This document shows, piece by piece, positions 34,738 through 47,108 of a DNA stretch of 64,000 nt. Within the stretch, counting starts at the first letter, position 1, and every line of letters starts with the position of its first letter. The translations under genes and the position numbers were made by a program. Source of the stretch: Proteles cristata cristata (Eukaryota > Chordata > Mammalia > Carnivora > Hyaenidae); the NCBI GenBank assembly GCA_017311185.1, contig JAESUZ010001745.1, positions 310,001-374,000 on the forward strand. The letters run 5' to 3'. The notes below the pieces were generated by a model, which searched no databases, was not told the DNA's origin, and saw nothing but the letters and a program-made list of their open reading frames with translations.

Positions 34738-35278
34738 ATGTGGTCTAACTTTCCCGGGTTAATAATCCTCCTTAAAACACAAATAATCCTGGGAATATTA
34801 TAAACTGCTTCTTTTACTAGTGTCTCCCTCTAGTCACCTGCCTGCACGTTCCTCTCAGCCAAACTAACCTCATAATTCCAGTCTGTGCTCTGGACTCGTC
34901 CTTTCTGGCCCCAGATGCTTCCCTTCTAGTCTACCTTTTAACCAAGGTCCACATCAAGTGCTACCTCCTCTTATATGAAGCTTTCCCCAGCATCATCTGT
35001 GATATATTAATTTCATTCTTTATATCATATATTTGATACTTTACATGTCTTTCCTTTTATCATAGCAATTAGGCAATTGATATATTATATTTAATGTTCA
35101 TCTTAGAAAAGAAGAAAGGTATGAATCAATGACTTAAGATTTTACCTCAAAAAGTTAGAAAAACCCAGAGTAAACCCAGACTAAATAGAAAGAAGGAAAT
35201 AATTAAAATGAGAACCAATGTAATAGGGAACTAGCAAGCATTAGAGAAAATTAATAAAACCTAGAGCTGGTTCTTTGA
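34738..35278 (+). repeat. Local duplication, source copy (L2-like plus L1 start)
   Basis: This 541-bp block matches 37312-37855 in the same orientation. I count roughly 18 substitutions and a short indel, about 96-97% identity by eye. The first ~360 bp look like an L2-type fossil (aaggtccacatcaagtgc..gaagctttccccagcatc). The last ~180 bp are the start of the old L1, so the block spans an L2/L1 boundary. Confidence 0.93.
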
Positions 35279-35463
35279 AAAAAATCAAACTGGTCATTCC
35301 TTAGGCTAGACCAATCATGAAAAATACAAGATGAATCCTCGCTATCAGGAATGAAGCAGGGGTTATCAGCACAGGTTCAATAGACAAGGATATTCGGAAC
35401 AACTTCATGTCAACAAATTCAACAACTGAGATGAAATGGGAAAATCCTGTGGAAAACTGGTAA

Positions 35464-36008
35464 AGTAAAAACCTATTATAATAGGAAATTTTCTCACTTG
35501 GTATTTCTTTTACTGTTCTGTTTGTATTTGGTTCTTTGCCTTTTTAGCCTATAATTATAGCAAATAAGTTCTAGAAGTAATTTACAGTCTACAGTAAATT
35601 TTGTTCTGTGTTACATCATCTGTGTTGAATTTACCATTATTTACAATCAAACTGCCTCAGAGGTAGCATCTTTTTCCATTTTAGGGATAAAACCTTTGTT
35701 ACAGAGTCTATATCACTTGTGTTCTCAGTGCAAATGATATACTGAAATAACTACTCTTTAAGTCCACAAGTATTATATCAACCTGATTTGAGAAACCATC
35801 TCAAACCATGGGGAAAGGCCTGCAGAGACATGATTTGTACCCCGAATATCTATACTGAGAGAAATTTCCCTTCCACATGTTGACAAGCTTCTCCTCACCT
35901 CCACAGACAATATCGAGAAACGTCATTACAATCCCAGAAGAGATTATCTCCCTATCCCACAGTGGCTTGTGGTTCCTTAGTTGAGCACAACATGGCAAGG
36001 ATAACCAC
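35464..36008. other. Non-L1 filler inside the composite L1
   Basis: About 545 bp without L1 similarity sit between two L1 segments, and a larger piece of ORF2 is missing here. I do not recognise its origin. Confidence 0.5.
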
Positions 36009-37311
36009 ACTTGCCACTTTTATTCAATTCGGTACTAGAAACCTAGGTAGGGCCATTAGGTAGGAAAAATGAATAAAATGCATCCAAATTGGAAAGGAAG
36101 AAGTAAAATTGTCTGTTTGCAGATGACATGATCTTGCATATAGAAAACCCTAAAGACTCCCCCCCAAAGTGCTACGAATAATAAATGAATTCAGTGTAGC
36201 TGCAGGATACAAAATCGGCATACAAAAATAAATTGTGTTTCTGTACACTAATAATGAACTATCTGAAAGGGGAATGAAGAAAACTCTTTGGTTTACAATA
36301 GTATCAAGAAGAATAAAATGCTTAAGAAAAAATGTAACCAATGAGGCAAAAGATCTGCACACTGAAAACCACAAATCAGTGGTGGGCGAAATGAAACAAA
36401 ACACAAACGAATGGAAAGATATCCCATGTTTGTAGATTAGAGCACTCAATATGGTTTAAATGTCCACACTATCCAGAGTAACTTGCAGATTCAGTGCAAT
36501 CTATCAAAAACTCAGTATCATTTTGTACAGAAATAAAAAAAATTCTAATATTCATATGGTGCCACAAAAGGCCTGAATAGTCAAAAAAAAATCTTGACAA
36601 AAGAACAAATATGGAGAGATCACATTTCCTATTTCCAAATATATTATAGAGCTATAGAAATTGAAAAACACAGTGCCAGAGTAAAGAGAGACACATAGAC
36701 CAATGGAACAGAACAAAAAGCCTAGAAATAAATTCACACATTTATAGTTAACTCACCATCCACAAGGGAGCCAAGAATACACAATAGGGAAAGGAGAGTC
36801 TCTTCCACAAATGGTATTGGGGAAACTGGACATCCAACTGCAAGGGAGCACAAGTGGACCCTTGTCTTATACCACACATAAAACCCAACTCACAGTGGAT
36901 TAAACATAAGACCTGAAAATATAAAACCCTATAAAACCCTTAGAAGAAACATACAGGAAAATCTTCATGACATAGGTCTTGACAACAATTTAAAAGATAT
37001 GATACCACAAGCGTAGGCCACAAAAAAGCAAAATTAGACAACTGGATCTACATCAAATTAAAAAAAACTTTTGTGAATTAAAGGAAATAATCAATGAAGC
37101 AAAAAAGGCAACCACAGAATGGAAAAAAATATTTTCAATGTCTCTAATAAGGAATTAATTTTTAAAATATATAAGGAACTCCAAAACTCAGTAGCAAAAA
37201 ATCTAACTAAATTTAGCGAATGGGCTACAGACTTGACTAGACATTTCTCCAAAGAACACATACAAATGGCCCACCATTAAATGAAAAGCTGTTCAACATC
37301 ACTAGTTATCA

Positions 37312-37855
37312 GATGTGGTCTAACTTTCCAGGGTTAATAATCCTCCTTAAAGCACAAATAATCCTGGGAATATTATAAACTGCTTCTTTTAATAGTGTCT
37401 CCCTCTAGTCACCTGCCTGCACGTTCCTCTCAGCCAAACTAGCCTCATAATTCCATAGTCTGTGTTCTGGACTCGTTCTTTCTGGCCCCAGATCCTTCCC
37501 TTCTAGTCTACCTTTTAACCAAGGTCCACATCAAGTGCTACCTCCTCTTCTGTGAAGCTTTCCCCAGCATCGTCTCTGATATATTAATTTCATTGTTTAT
37601 ATCATATATTTGATACTTTGTATGTCTTTCCTTTTATCATAGCAACTAGGCAATTGATATATTATATTTAATGTTCATCTTAGAAAAGAAGAAAGGTATG
37701 AATCAACGACTTAAGATTTTACCTCAAAAAGTTAGAAAAACCCAGAGTAAACCCAGACTAAATAGAAAGAAGGAAATAATTAAAATGAGAACCAATGTAA
37801 TAGGGAACTAGCAAGCATTAGAGAAAATTAATAAAACCTAGACCTGGTTCTTTGA
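37312..37855 (+). repeat. Local duplication, daughter copy inserted in L1
   Basis: This is a copy of 34738-35278 placed inside L1 ORF2 sequence. L1 stops at ..ctagttatca and resumes at aaatcaaaaccatgatgagc, with only about 10 bp of L1 lost. The octamer aaatcaaa occurs at the right junction and just beyond the end of the source copy. Confidence 0.93.
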
Positions 37856-38654
37856 CCAGTAAATCAAAACCATGATGAGCTATCACCTCACATATATTAG
37901 GATGGCCATTATAAAAAAAAAAAAAAAGACACCAGGTATTCACAAGAATGTAGTGAAATTGGAGTATTATACCCTACTGATGGGAATACAAAATGGTGCA
38001 GCCGCTATGAAAAACACTGTCAGGTTTTCTCAAACAAAACTAAAACTAAAGCTACTAGATGATGTGACAATCCCACTTATGGGTATTTATCCCAGGAATT
38101 GAAATCAATACCTCAAAGAGATATAAACACTACCAAGTTCACTGAATCACTCCTCACAATTGTCAAGATATGGAAACAAACTGTCCATCAACAGATGAAT
38201 GGATAAAGAAAATGTGGTATATGTACAATGGAATAGTATTAGCCTTAAAAAAGAAAGAAATCCTACAAAATGGGACAACATGGAAGAACTTTGAGAACAT
38301 TATGCTCAATGAAGCCAGTCATAGAAGGACAAACACTGCATAATTCGCCTTATATAAGGTCTCTAGAATTTACAGAAGAAAAGAGTAAAATGGAAGCTAC
38401 CAGAGGCTGGGGAGAAGGAGGTAAGAAGAGTTGCTTAACAGCAGGTATAAAGTTTCAGATATGCAAGATGAATAAGTTTTAGAGATCCGATGTACAACAT
38501 GGTGCCTGTAGAAAACAAAGCTGTATTGTGCACCTGAAAATATATTAAGAGGGTAGATGATACGTTAAGTGTTCATAAATAAATAAACAAGCAAATAAAC
38601 AAACAAGCAATTATAGATATGGTAAAGAATAGTTTAAAAACATAGACTATAAAG

Positions 38655-38790
38655 AATTTTCTATGTGCCAGACACTCCTTTGAGTACTTTACACATACGA
38701 TCTCCTTTAACCCTCACAACACCACGATGAAATTGTATTATTGTCATTGCTTTTAAAGATTAGGATTATGAAACACAGAATGTTAAATGA
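38655..38790 (-). repeat. MIR fragment
   Basis: Wording gtgccagacactcctttgag..ctcctttaaccctcacaacac is the MIR 3' half in reverse. Confidence 0.6.
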
Positions 38791-40954
38791 ATTAAATAAT
38801 TATTAAAGTGGTGGAGGACGTGAAACTGAGATTTAACCCAAAAAGTTCAAAATAACCAAAAAGCCAAAACACAAGAAGTTGGTTATTAATCATGAGTGCA
38901 CGTGGTCTCTCAGCAGACATCAGAGTTCGGTACTGAGACATACAGGGAAAGAGATTTTCTTTAAGACAAGAGTCAGAGAAGATTTCCCTGTAGAGATGCA
39001 TAAGCTGAGACAATGATAGTTTCTGCCTTGTCAAAAAGAGTGCACAATGAGATCAGTAAAAAATAATCATTTCATTTTCTAGATTCCAATTATATGGTTC
39101 TAATATTTCCTTAATTGTCCTTTTCCAACAATATTTAGAAGTCAGGATTGGGTACAAGAGCTGTTCACATTATATCTTATTGGCTGGAGTTCATTCTTCC
39201 CTCCCTGTAGCCCTAAACCTAACCCTAAACCTAATGCTAACCCTAGCCCTAACCCTAACCTAACCTGAACCCTAACCCTAACCCTAACTTAACCTTAACC
39301 CTAACCATAACCCTCACCTAACTAACCTTTCACAGAAGTGGCCATGTTAACCCTTAGACAGTCTCCCAGCACCCCCAGCAGGGATATTAAGAAACAGAAG
39401 AGTGGATTTGAACTATAATCCCCAAATTTAGGTGAGAGGCATGGTTCCAAGAAAATACACAAAATGTCTTCCTGATCTAGACTACTGAGAGATGAAGTGG
39501 GAGGGAAGGAAACTCACATTTCCTTTATCTCACACTTCAGCTGAAGGGCAGCTAGGGCCATGCTGCTTGCACTCATCTGGTGCGGAGTGGGTTCCGCCCC
39601 ACAGGATGCCGGCTGCAGACCTAGAGTTAAGAATAAGATAAATGAGATGGCAACAAACTGGGTAGCTCAAACAACCAATCGCTTCCCTCAGAAACAAATC
39701 ATTTAAAAATTAGAATTATCGGACTTTGAATTAATTTGGGTCTAAAAGGGAAAGGAATGTCTGCCCAGAAGCTCAAGACTTATCATTTCTCTCTTGAGGT
39801 TGACAATTTTAAGATTAGTTGGGGCAATACAAGTAGACCTCAACACTTCTCATTTGTTCTGTCCAATAAATATTTGTTTGGCATTTGCTGTGTGAGGAGA
39901 CCCCTCTGTGAGTGGCTCCCACTCTAATGGGGGAAAATGGATCTGACCACACAGTGCAGTAAATAGATACCACCTTAAGTGCTAAGTAATACCATTCCAT
40001 CTGGGCTAATGGCGGCTAGGAAAGCTTTCTGTCTTTGCTTATAATTCCAGAAAGCAACCATGAGTTCCAGATTCCCTCATGAACAAGTCAGCTAGAATAT
40101 ACCTATATGCATTTTAATATAGATCTTGAAAATTTCCTGGACTATCTCTAAGCCTGTTTCCACTATTACAGCCTTCACCTTTGCCCGCCTTCCCAAACTC
40201 CTTCTACAATACCCCTCACCCCACCTTTCTAATTACCATACTCTATCTCTGATTTGTTAGAATTCTTACGAAAGGGAATTTTCTGATACGTAACCCCTTT
40301 CCAACCTATGTTCAGAGACTGTCTTCATCAGTAACCTTTGTTTTAATTAGTGGCTTTGCTTTAAGTTTCCCTTAATTTCAAGATTCTGAAGTGGTTCAGG
40401 TTGTTGGCTCTGTGTGCTCCTGGCCTTAAAAGAGAGCGCTGTGTTTGCTTTTCCCAGCAGCTTGAGAATGGTTATCTTTGTAATGTTGATTCTGCTAAGA
40501 GAAACAAGGTATACTTTTCCAATTACTCATTCCAGCCCATTGTTTCTGATTTCTAGAATTCCCTTCCAAGCATCAGTGATCACCTGTGGCAAGACAATGA
40601 GGATATCTACATGGTGTTTTACTCAGATTCACCCCCACTGGAGTCCACTTGAGAAGTGACAAGGTGACACGACTCAGAGGGTCTGTTCCTTCCCTTGAGT
40701 GCATAGGGTCAATATATAGGTGAATCTCATAGATGTCATGTCCCTTCACTTCACGATGATCATTCTTGCTCTGCACTGTAAGCCGTCCCCCAACTCCTCC
40801 ACAAATGCCCCCAAATTTAGGTGATACTGTTTACAATTGCCCCTAACCACTGTTTACTTCATTTGCATGTGGTTTTCTCATTAGGAAGCCATTACAATGG
40901 GAGTTGATACTAGGGGTGGAGTGACTAGGGCTTAAATACGGGCAGGACAGTCCG
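38791..40954. other. Intergenic containing the telomeric tract
   Basis: Apart from 39211-39328, this is unique DNA. Around 39855-39970 there is a faint old-repeat string (aataaatatttgtttggc). No genes. Confidence 0.55.
39211..39328 (-). repeat. Interstitial telomeric repeat tract
   Basis: About 118 bp of degenerate (CCCTAA)n on the + strand (TTAGGG on the minus strand), with about ten perfect hexamers and variants such as ccctaaacctaa, gctaaccctag and cttaacctt. The flanks are ordinary intergenic DNA. Confidence 0.95.
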
Positions 40955-41045
40955 TTTTTCTTTTCTTTTCTTTTCTTTTTTTCTTTTCTTTTCTTTTCTT
41001 TTCTTTTCTTTTTTTCTCTTCTCTTCTCTTCTTTTCACTTTTCTT
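40955..41045 (+). repeat. (TTTTC)n microsatellite
   Basis: About 90 bp of tttttc/ttttc/tctc units adjoin the tail side of the older minus-strand SINE, so it probably arose from that element's (GAAAA)-type tail. Confidence 0.92.
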
Positions 41046-41060
41046 AATGTGTACTTATTT

Positions 41061-41270
41061 CTTTTTTAATGTTTTATTTATTTCTAGGAGAGAGAGAGAC
41101 AGCGTGAGCAGGGGAGGGTCAGAGAGAGAGGGAGTCACAGACTGAAACAGGCTCCAGGCTCTGAGCTGGCAGTCAGCACAGAGCCCGACGCAGGGCCCGA
41201 ACCCACGACCACGAGATCATGACCTAAGCGAAAGTCGGACGCTTAACCGACTAAGCCACCCAGGCGCCCC
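41061..41270 (-). mobile_element. Young carnivore SINE inserted into an older SINE tail
   Basis: Minus-strand copy of the young subfamily. The perfect 15-bp target duplication aatgtgtacttattt (41046-41060 and 41271-41285) lies in the tail region of the older SINE at 41271-41448. Confidence 0.96.
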
Positions 41271-41448
41271 AATGTGTACTTATTTTTGAGAGACAGAAAG
41301 AAACAGTGCAAGAGGCAGAGGGGCAGAGAGAGAGGAAGACACAGAATCTGAGGCAGGCTCCAGGCTCTGAGCTGTCAGCACAGAACTTAAGAACTGCTAG
41401 ATCATGACCTGAGCCGAAGTGGGATGCTGAACCACCCAGGTGCTCCCC
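41271..41448 (-). mobile_element. Older carnivore SINE, split by a younger copy
   Basis: Diverged minus-strand SINE ending ccacccaggtgctcccc. Its tail side continues to the left of the younger insertion, where the pentanucleotide repeat lies. Confidence 0.88.
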
Positions 41449-41889
41449 CTGCAGCACAGTTTTGATGGACATTTAACTCGGGCTGGTCTGTTCTTGGCTA
41501 CTCTATTGTGACTAAAGGTTACAAATGATTCTGCCTGATTTCTCTCTTTGTTTACCTATCTCTCTTCCTGAGTTCTGGCTGGCTGGCACAATGCCTCCTG
41601 GATTTAGTAATCAACTCTCTTTCAACGGAATGACGTTGATACATTTCTATTTCTTCGATAGCATAGATCCCCCCTCTGACATTTTCTTCCCAGAAAATTA
41701 AGGGAAGTCTGTGATTTACTCTAGCATATACTCTCTGTTGTTACCCTCAACCATAATAGAATTGGGACTGAATAAATGCCACATTTTTAATATAGCAAAC
41801 ACTGATACATTAATTACTCAAGGCTGTTTCCTTGAAATTTTTAAATAAGTAAGCCTGTAACCCGTTTAAATCATTTGTCTCTGCTGAGA

Positions 41890-42015
41890 AGGGCACAGGA
41901 GTAGTAAAAGCTCTGGACAAGGAGTTAGAGGCTTGAATTTGAAATCCACTTCTGGCAATCATTGCCTCTGGCTCTGGAAATTTGGACATGTTTCTTTCAT
42001 CTGTAAAGGTAAATA
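41890..42015 (+). repeat. Possible MIR fragment
   Basis: Weak MIR-like order (taaaagctctggac..tttgaaatccacttctggc..tttcatctgtaaagg). Confidence 0.4.
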
Positions 42016-42114
42016 ACAAAACTTGCATCACAGAAACTTTGGTGTTGGAATTGAATGGGAGATATATATGCAGAGCACCTTAATCAATGATATTGCAGCT
42101 AATATATTCAGGCA

Positions 42115-42585
42115 GTTGAATGCATGGAATTTGGTGTCACATCGGGGTTTGATTCCTGGCAATGCCTTTCAATGGTTAGGTGACCTTGAGGGAGCTATTT
42201 TTTTAAGCTTATTTATTTATTTTGAGAGACTGAGAGGAGAGAGAGCCTGAGGAGGGGAGGGGCAGAGAGAGAGGGAGTGAGTGTATCTTAAGCAGGCTCC
42301 CCCCTGAGAGCACAGAGCCCAATTCCAGGCTTGATCCCAAGAACCTTGAGATCATGACCTGAGCTGAAGCCAAGAGTCAGATTCTGAACTAGCTTGGCCA
42401 CCCAGGTGCCCTGAGAGAATTATTTATCTTCTTTCTGCTTCAGTGTTCTCATATATTACACGGAGATAAGATTTCCTGTCTCCTGGGGCTGTTGTATGGA
42501 TTCAATCAGATGATGAAAGTAAAGTGCTTATTTAGCACAGTGCCCACCAATTTAGTAAATGTTCGATAAATGCTAGCTGTGCTAA
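42115..42585 (+). repeat. MIR split by a carnivore SINE
   Basis: The left half ends 'ggtgaccttgagggagcta'. The right half resumes 'tcttctttctgcttcag' and ends gtaaatgttcgataaatgc. The 42197-42411 SINE lies between. Confidence 0.65.
42197..42411 (-). mobile_element. Carnivore SINE inserted in a MIR
   Basis: Minus-strand diverged copy. It interrupts a MIR whose halves lie at about 42115-42196 and 42412-42585, with the duplication gagggagctattt / gagagaattattt. Confidence 0.9.
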
Positions 42586-44457
42586 TAGGATAAGTTATTC
42601 CACAGCTATTATTAATGGTTGTTCAATAAACGTAGTTACACCTATTTCACAAAAAGGAGATTCTCTTTGGGAAAAACAAATTCTTTTGAAACACAAACAG
42701 GAGACACTGTACATGATCTGACCGGGAAAAATGCACTCCATTAGGCAGCCTAACCCATGATCATGAGTCATTTTACAAGGAACTTCCACAAACCTTAGAA
42801 AAATCATCCTTGAGAGGGAGTCAGAGAGGTTTGCGCGCTTTCGTTCTTGCACTAGGATGAAACCAGAGAAACATCTTGCGGCTAGTGTTTCAATATTTGT
42901 GAAATAATTGCTGTCACATAGCATGTGGGTCTTTGAAAAAGTTTCAAAAGTATTTATCAAAATATATCTTTACTTCACATGGGTGGTAGGCATCAGGGTA
43001 TGCTATTTTCCTTGGCAAAGACAGACGCAACAACAAAGTTGTTTTTCCATAGATGACCTGAGGAAAGGCTGATATGGAATTTACTCCAAATGAAATACCA
43101 TGGTATACAGGTAATGTTTTTACAGAATTATCTGAATGTAGATTTTTTTTTCTTTTCTTGGAACACGTGAATATTATTTTCCTCTGTTAGAATGCTTGTG
43201 AAGTGAGTAAATGCCATGTAAAAAAATTCCAAAACTCTCCTTGGAACAGTCTGAAAGCAGGTGAAAGTTTTAAAAGACCTCTCTCTCTCTCTTTATTTAA
43301 ACTTAAAGCTTTTCATTTTCTTGTCACAGGATAGCTAATGTGTAATCGTAGCTAAAAGACCTCTTTAATCCTTGAATTCTATTCATGAAAAACCATTGTA
43401 AAAGTTAATATAGCTGCTGATTTTATAGATACTACTTATTGGTTGCACCCTTAGGGAATGAATCGGTCTGGTAGTAGCATAGTGGGTCTTTCCTCTGCAC
43501 CGTTTGTCTTCCTCACCCCAGTCCTATGCGGAAATGGTCCTATTCAAGAGTTTCTGGTAAATATTTGACAACCTGCTTTCAGGAAAATAAAAAGAAGTAT
43601 TAGGTTGCGGCGTATGCTGATTTCTATTGTGCAGATACCCCCACCATGGCTGACTTCAAGCCAACGCACCTAAAGTTGGGAAGAGATGCACTCAGTCCAT
43701 GCCCAGCAATCTAGAGCCGGCCCAGCCCACATCACTGCTCCTATTCCTTACCCAACATCCACTCCAGTGGGCCCAACGTTAGCAACATGAATGAAGAAGA
43801 CAGAATAGACAAATGAATGAGGCAGACACAATTTTTGTGTGATTGGCTGCACATACTACAAAACTATTAAAATGATGATTTAGAAGCATAATTCACACTT
43901 GATTTTTCTACAATTACTGTGAATTTTATGGAAGAATTTTTAAAAGTTCCTACTAATGCTTATGGATTAAAGTCTTATGATTTCTATGGCCTTTGGATCT
44001 TTCTGTCTCTTGAAAATGATCACTTGAATGGGCCAAATGATCCATACTATGCACATATTAATGTTTCATTAAAATGGAAATACACATATACAAAACACCC
44101 ACAAAACATAACCTCAGACCCCAATCTGAGTTCAAGACATAGAGATATAGAGAAATAATGGATAGAGACAACTACATTGTTTTCAGAAATCAAAACCAAA
44201 CCAACACACCCTTCTCACAACACTGTACACTTTATCGTAGAGTCATCTGTTTCCATGGCTGCTCCGATAGCTGTATAATTCCTCTGGTGCCAGAAGTTGG
44301 AATTTCGATTCCAAAAATGTCCACAAATACCTCTTGCACACTTTTATTTATTAAAGAAGCTGCCACCAAGATCTGAATGTTGAGGAACTGTTGCATCGTG
44401 CTTCGGAGCTGTGGCTGAGTCTGCGTGTGGCTCAGCATTTCCTAGCTCTGTGAAGTT
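42586..44457. other. Intergenic, nothing recognised
   Basis: Includes a 121-codon minus-strand open frame (42595-42960) beginning with TTG and small frames at 43919-44376. None has recognisable content. Confidence 0.55.
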
Positions 44458-44473
44458 GGGTAAGTATTTAACT

Positions 44474-44709
44474 TAAAAAATTTTTTTCTTTAATGTTTAT
44501 TTATTTTTGAGAGCAAGCGAGCGAGCAAATGCACATGAGAGAGAGCAAGTGGAGAAGAGGCACAGAAAGAGGGAAACACAGAATCTGAAGCAGGCTCCAG
44601 ACTCTGAGCTGTCAGCACAGAGCCAGATGTGGGGCTTGAACCCACAAACCATGAGATCATGATCTGAACCAAGTCAGGGGGTTAACTGACTGAGCCACCC
44701 AGGCATCCC
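44474..44709 (-). mobile_element. Carnivore SINE
   Basis: Minus-strand copy flanked by the target duplication ggtaagtatttaa (44458-44470, 44710-44722). Confidence 0.94.
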
Positions 44710-44722
44710 GGTAAGTATTTAA

Positions 44723-45540
44723 AAATTAGTTGCCTTACATGTCAAATGAGAATATTTATATCCTACGATATGATTATGTTTTCATCTGCCCTGCAACCAT
44801 GCCAGAACTTTTTCTGAAAATGTCCCTTTCCTACCTGTCATCTACATGACTGTCCTGGAAATTGACAAAGTGGTAAATAAGAGGGAGTTTTGCCACCCTT
44901 CAGCCCCCTCAAATACCTGTATTAGGGCTTTCTCTTTTCTACCACTGCTGTATCTGGAGGGTCTAGTTTCCTATGCTCTGTTTTGGGGTACTTATGAGGG
45001 CCCTGGATTGATGATAAAGATAGTGCCCATAAGAGGCTGAGCAGAGTTTTGGGCACAGACGGATGCGCAGATGCTGGGTAATACATGGCTGAAGTAGAGG
45101 CAGCTGACACTGCCAGCCATCCTCTGTCCAATAGTGACAACAGCCACTGACATGGCTTTTCTGTAAGCACAAGGACAGTCCATTATCTTGGCTTCTACTT
45201 TGCTTCCTAGAGCTAGCCACTTTATGATGATTAGCCTTATTTTCAGGCTAACTTTTCCTTCTCACCCCTAATTCCCCTGTGATCCTCCTGGTCTGGAGAT
45301 TCTGTCTTCTTCTTCTTGGCTCCACCCTTCCCTTTTTTCTTTCTCTCTCTCAGCACAGGTAACCCTCAACCATCTCCCTTCCAAGTGTAGGAGTTGTAAT
45401 GTAAACTCTTTGATCCACTTTCTTCAGGGACTTCCTTTTAAGTCTCAAGACGTTAGTTAGGAAGCATGAAAAGTAAAGCAAAACAAAACAAAATCCAACC
45501 AACCAACAATAACTAAGCCAAACCTACGAATGAATGTCAA
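44723..45540. other. Intergenic, nothing recognised
   Basis: Moderately GC-rich stretch at 44900-45200 with overlapping short minus-strand frames and no recognised repeat. Confidence 0.5.
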
Positions 45541-45556
45541 TGTATTTTTTCTTTTT

Positions 45557-45775
45557 TAAAAAAAATTTTTAATGTATATTTATTTTTTGAGAGAGAGAGA
45601 CCACGTGTGAGTAGGGAAGGGACAGAGAGAGAGAGGGAGACACAGAATCCCAAGCAGGCTCCAGGCTCTGAGTTGTCAGCACAGAGCCCGATGCGGGGGC
45701 TTGAACTCATAAACTGTGAGATCGTGACCAGAGCTGAAGTCAGACACCTAACTGATTGAGCCACCCAGGTGCCCC
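45557..45775 (-). mobile_element. Carnivore SINE
   Basis: Minus-strand copy flanked by the duplication tgtattttttcttttt (45541-45556 and 45776-45791). Confidence 0.94.
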
Positions 45776-46228
45776 TGTATTTTTTCTTTTTACTTTCCTT
45801 ATAGAAAAATGCTAAAGCTTCTGAATTTCTCTAACTGGGAGAAGGATGAAAGTGTATGAAGGAAAGTAAAATCAGAAGGACTGACATTTCAAGTTCTTAT
45901 TACCTTAATTTAATAGACATGACTTACTGAACACTGGTGGTGTGGTGTTGGGCATCTGAATAAATCTTGGCTGATAGTGTCCCTGCCAGGAGTATTAGAA
46001 TTGCAACTCAGAAAGGATAGCCTTTCTTAGGTGTTAAAAATGTAGGTTGTAAAACTTGAGAATTATTCACGGTCTTGTTTTCCGGTAGAGAGACATAAGG
46101 ACCAGAGGAAATCCATTTAAAGACCAAGAAAGAAGAATGTGGGAAACTTGCAAAGAGAGCAGAGATGACAGACCCAGTGAGGAACTTGACAACACTTCTA
46201 GAAACTAGTGCCTGTGATTTTAGAGTTC

Positions 46229-46430
46229 TTTTTTTTTTTTTATTTTTTTTATTTAACATTTATTCATGTTTGAGAGAGAGAGAGCGTGAGCAGAGGAGGG
46301 AAAGTGAGAGAGAGGGAGACAGGCTCTGAGCTGTCAGCACAGAACCCAACATGGGGCTCGAACCCATGAACCATGAGATCCTGACCTGAGCCAAAGTCAG
46401 AGGCTTAACCGACTGAGCCACCCAGACATG
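46229..46430 (-). mobile_element. Carnivore SINE
   Basis: Minus-strand copy. The imperfect duplication starting cctgtgattt lies on both sides. Confidence 0.92.
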
Positions 46431-46440
46431 CCTGTGATTT

Positions 46441-47108
46441 CAGGGATCAAACCACATTCTCATTTTACTGGGTTTTACAAGCTGAGTTTCTATCATTTGG
46501 GACCCAGAGTCCTATTACAAATATCCACTTTGTGGGGTTTCTGTGCAGTTTAGACACAGTAAGTAAGCTCTTTCGATTTCTTAGTAGACTACCTGGCACT
46601 TAATAAGCCCATGGGATGTTGTTGTTATTGTTTAAAACAATTTACTTTTTGCCATCTGACTTGTAGTATCAAGATTTGCTAGTCACTGTCCATGCTTGTC
46701 CAAGACAAAATGATTTACTCACTTATCATCCATTCTACGCATGTTTCGGTTGGGAAATCCTTCCTGTCCTTCTTCAGCATTACAAACCCTTAGGAACCAT
46801 TACTTCCATAGGGCAGTGTCTGACACATGGAAAGCACTGAATGATTTGTTCAATGAATGCATTCAGGATGTGATATAGGAATAACTGATGAATTTCTGTG
46901 ATTTAAGAACAAGCAAACTAAATTATCACTCCTAACTATTGTCATGTATATTGAAGTTAATATTTAGTGTTAATGAAAATATTCTGTCATTTCCTTGAAA
47001 ATGTCTGATAAAACTTCTATTGAACAAATGATACTTTGGTTTTGTATTAATTCAGAGAACCGACCTACTCCTGCAGGCTTGGAATTATTTAAAATCCACA
47101 CAAGGTTA
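46441..47108. other. Intergenic, possible L2/MIR tail
   Basis: A possible old-SINE end lies at about 46790-46870 (ggcagtgtctgacacatgga). Otherwise nothing. Confidence 0.5.

Larger units (their letters stand above)
35100..38600 (+). mobile_element. Old composite L1 with two ~0.54-kb interruptions
   Basis: L1 ORF2-like sequence occurs at about 35100-35463, 36009-37311 (gacatgatcttgcatataga, tatagaaattgaaaaacaca, tcaacatcactagttatcag) and 37856-38600 (gatgaatggataaagaaaat), in order and on one strand. Between 35464 and 36008 lies non-L1 DNA; between 37312 and 37855 lies the duplicated block. All frames are broken. Confidence 0.8.

Noticed and set aside
42595..42960. 121-codon minus-strand frame
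   Set aside because: It begins with TTG, has no recognisable domain and no splice or promoter context; a chance frame.
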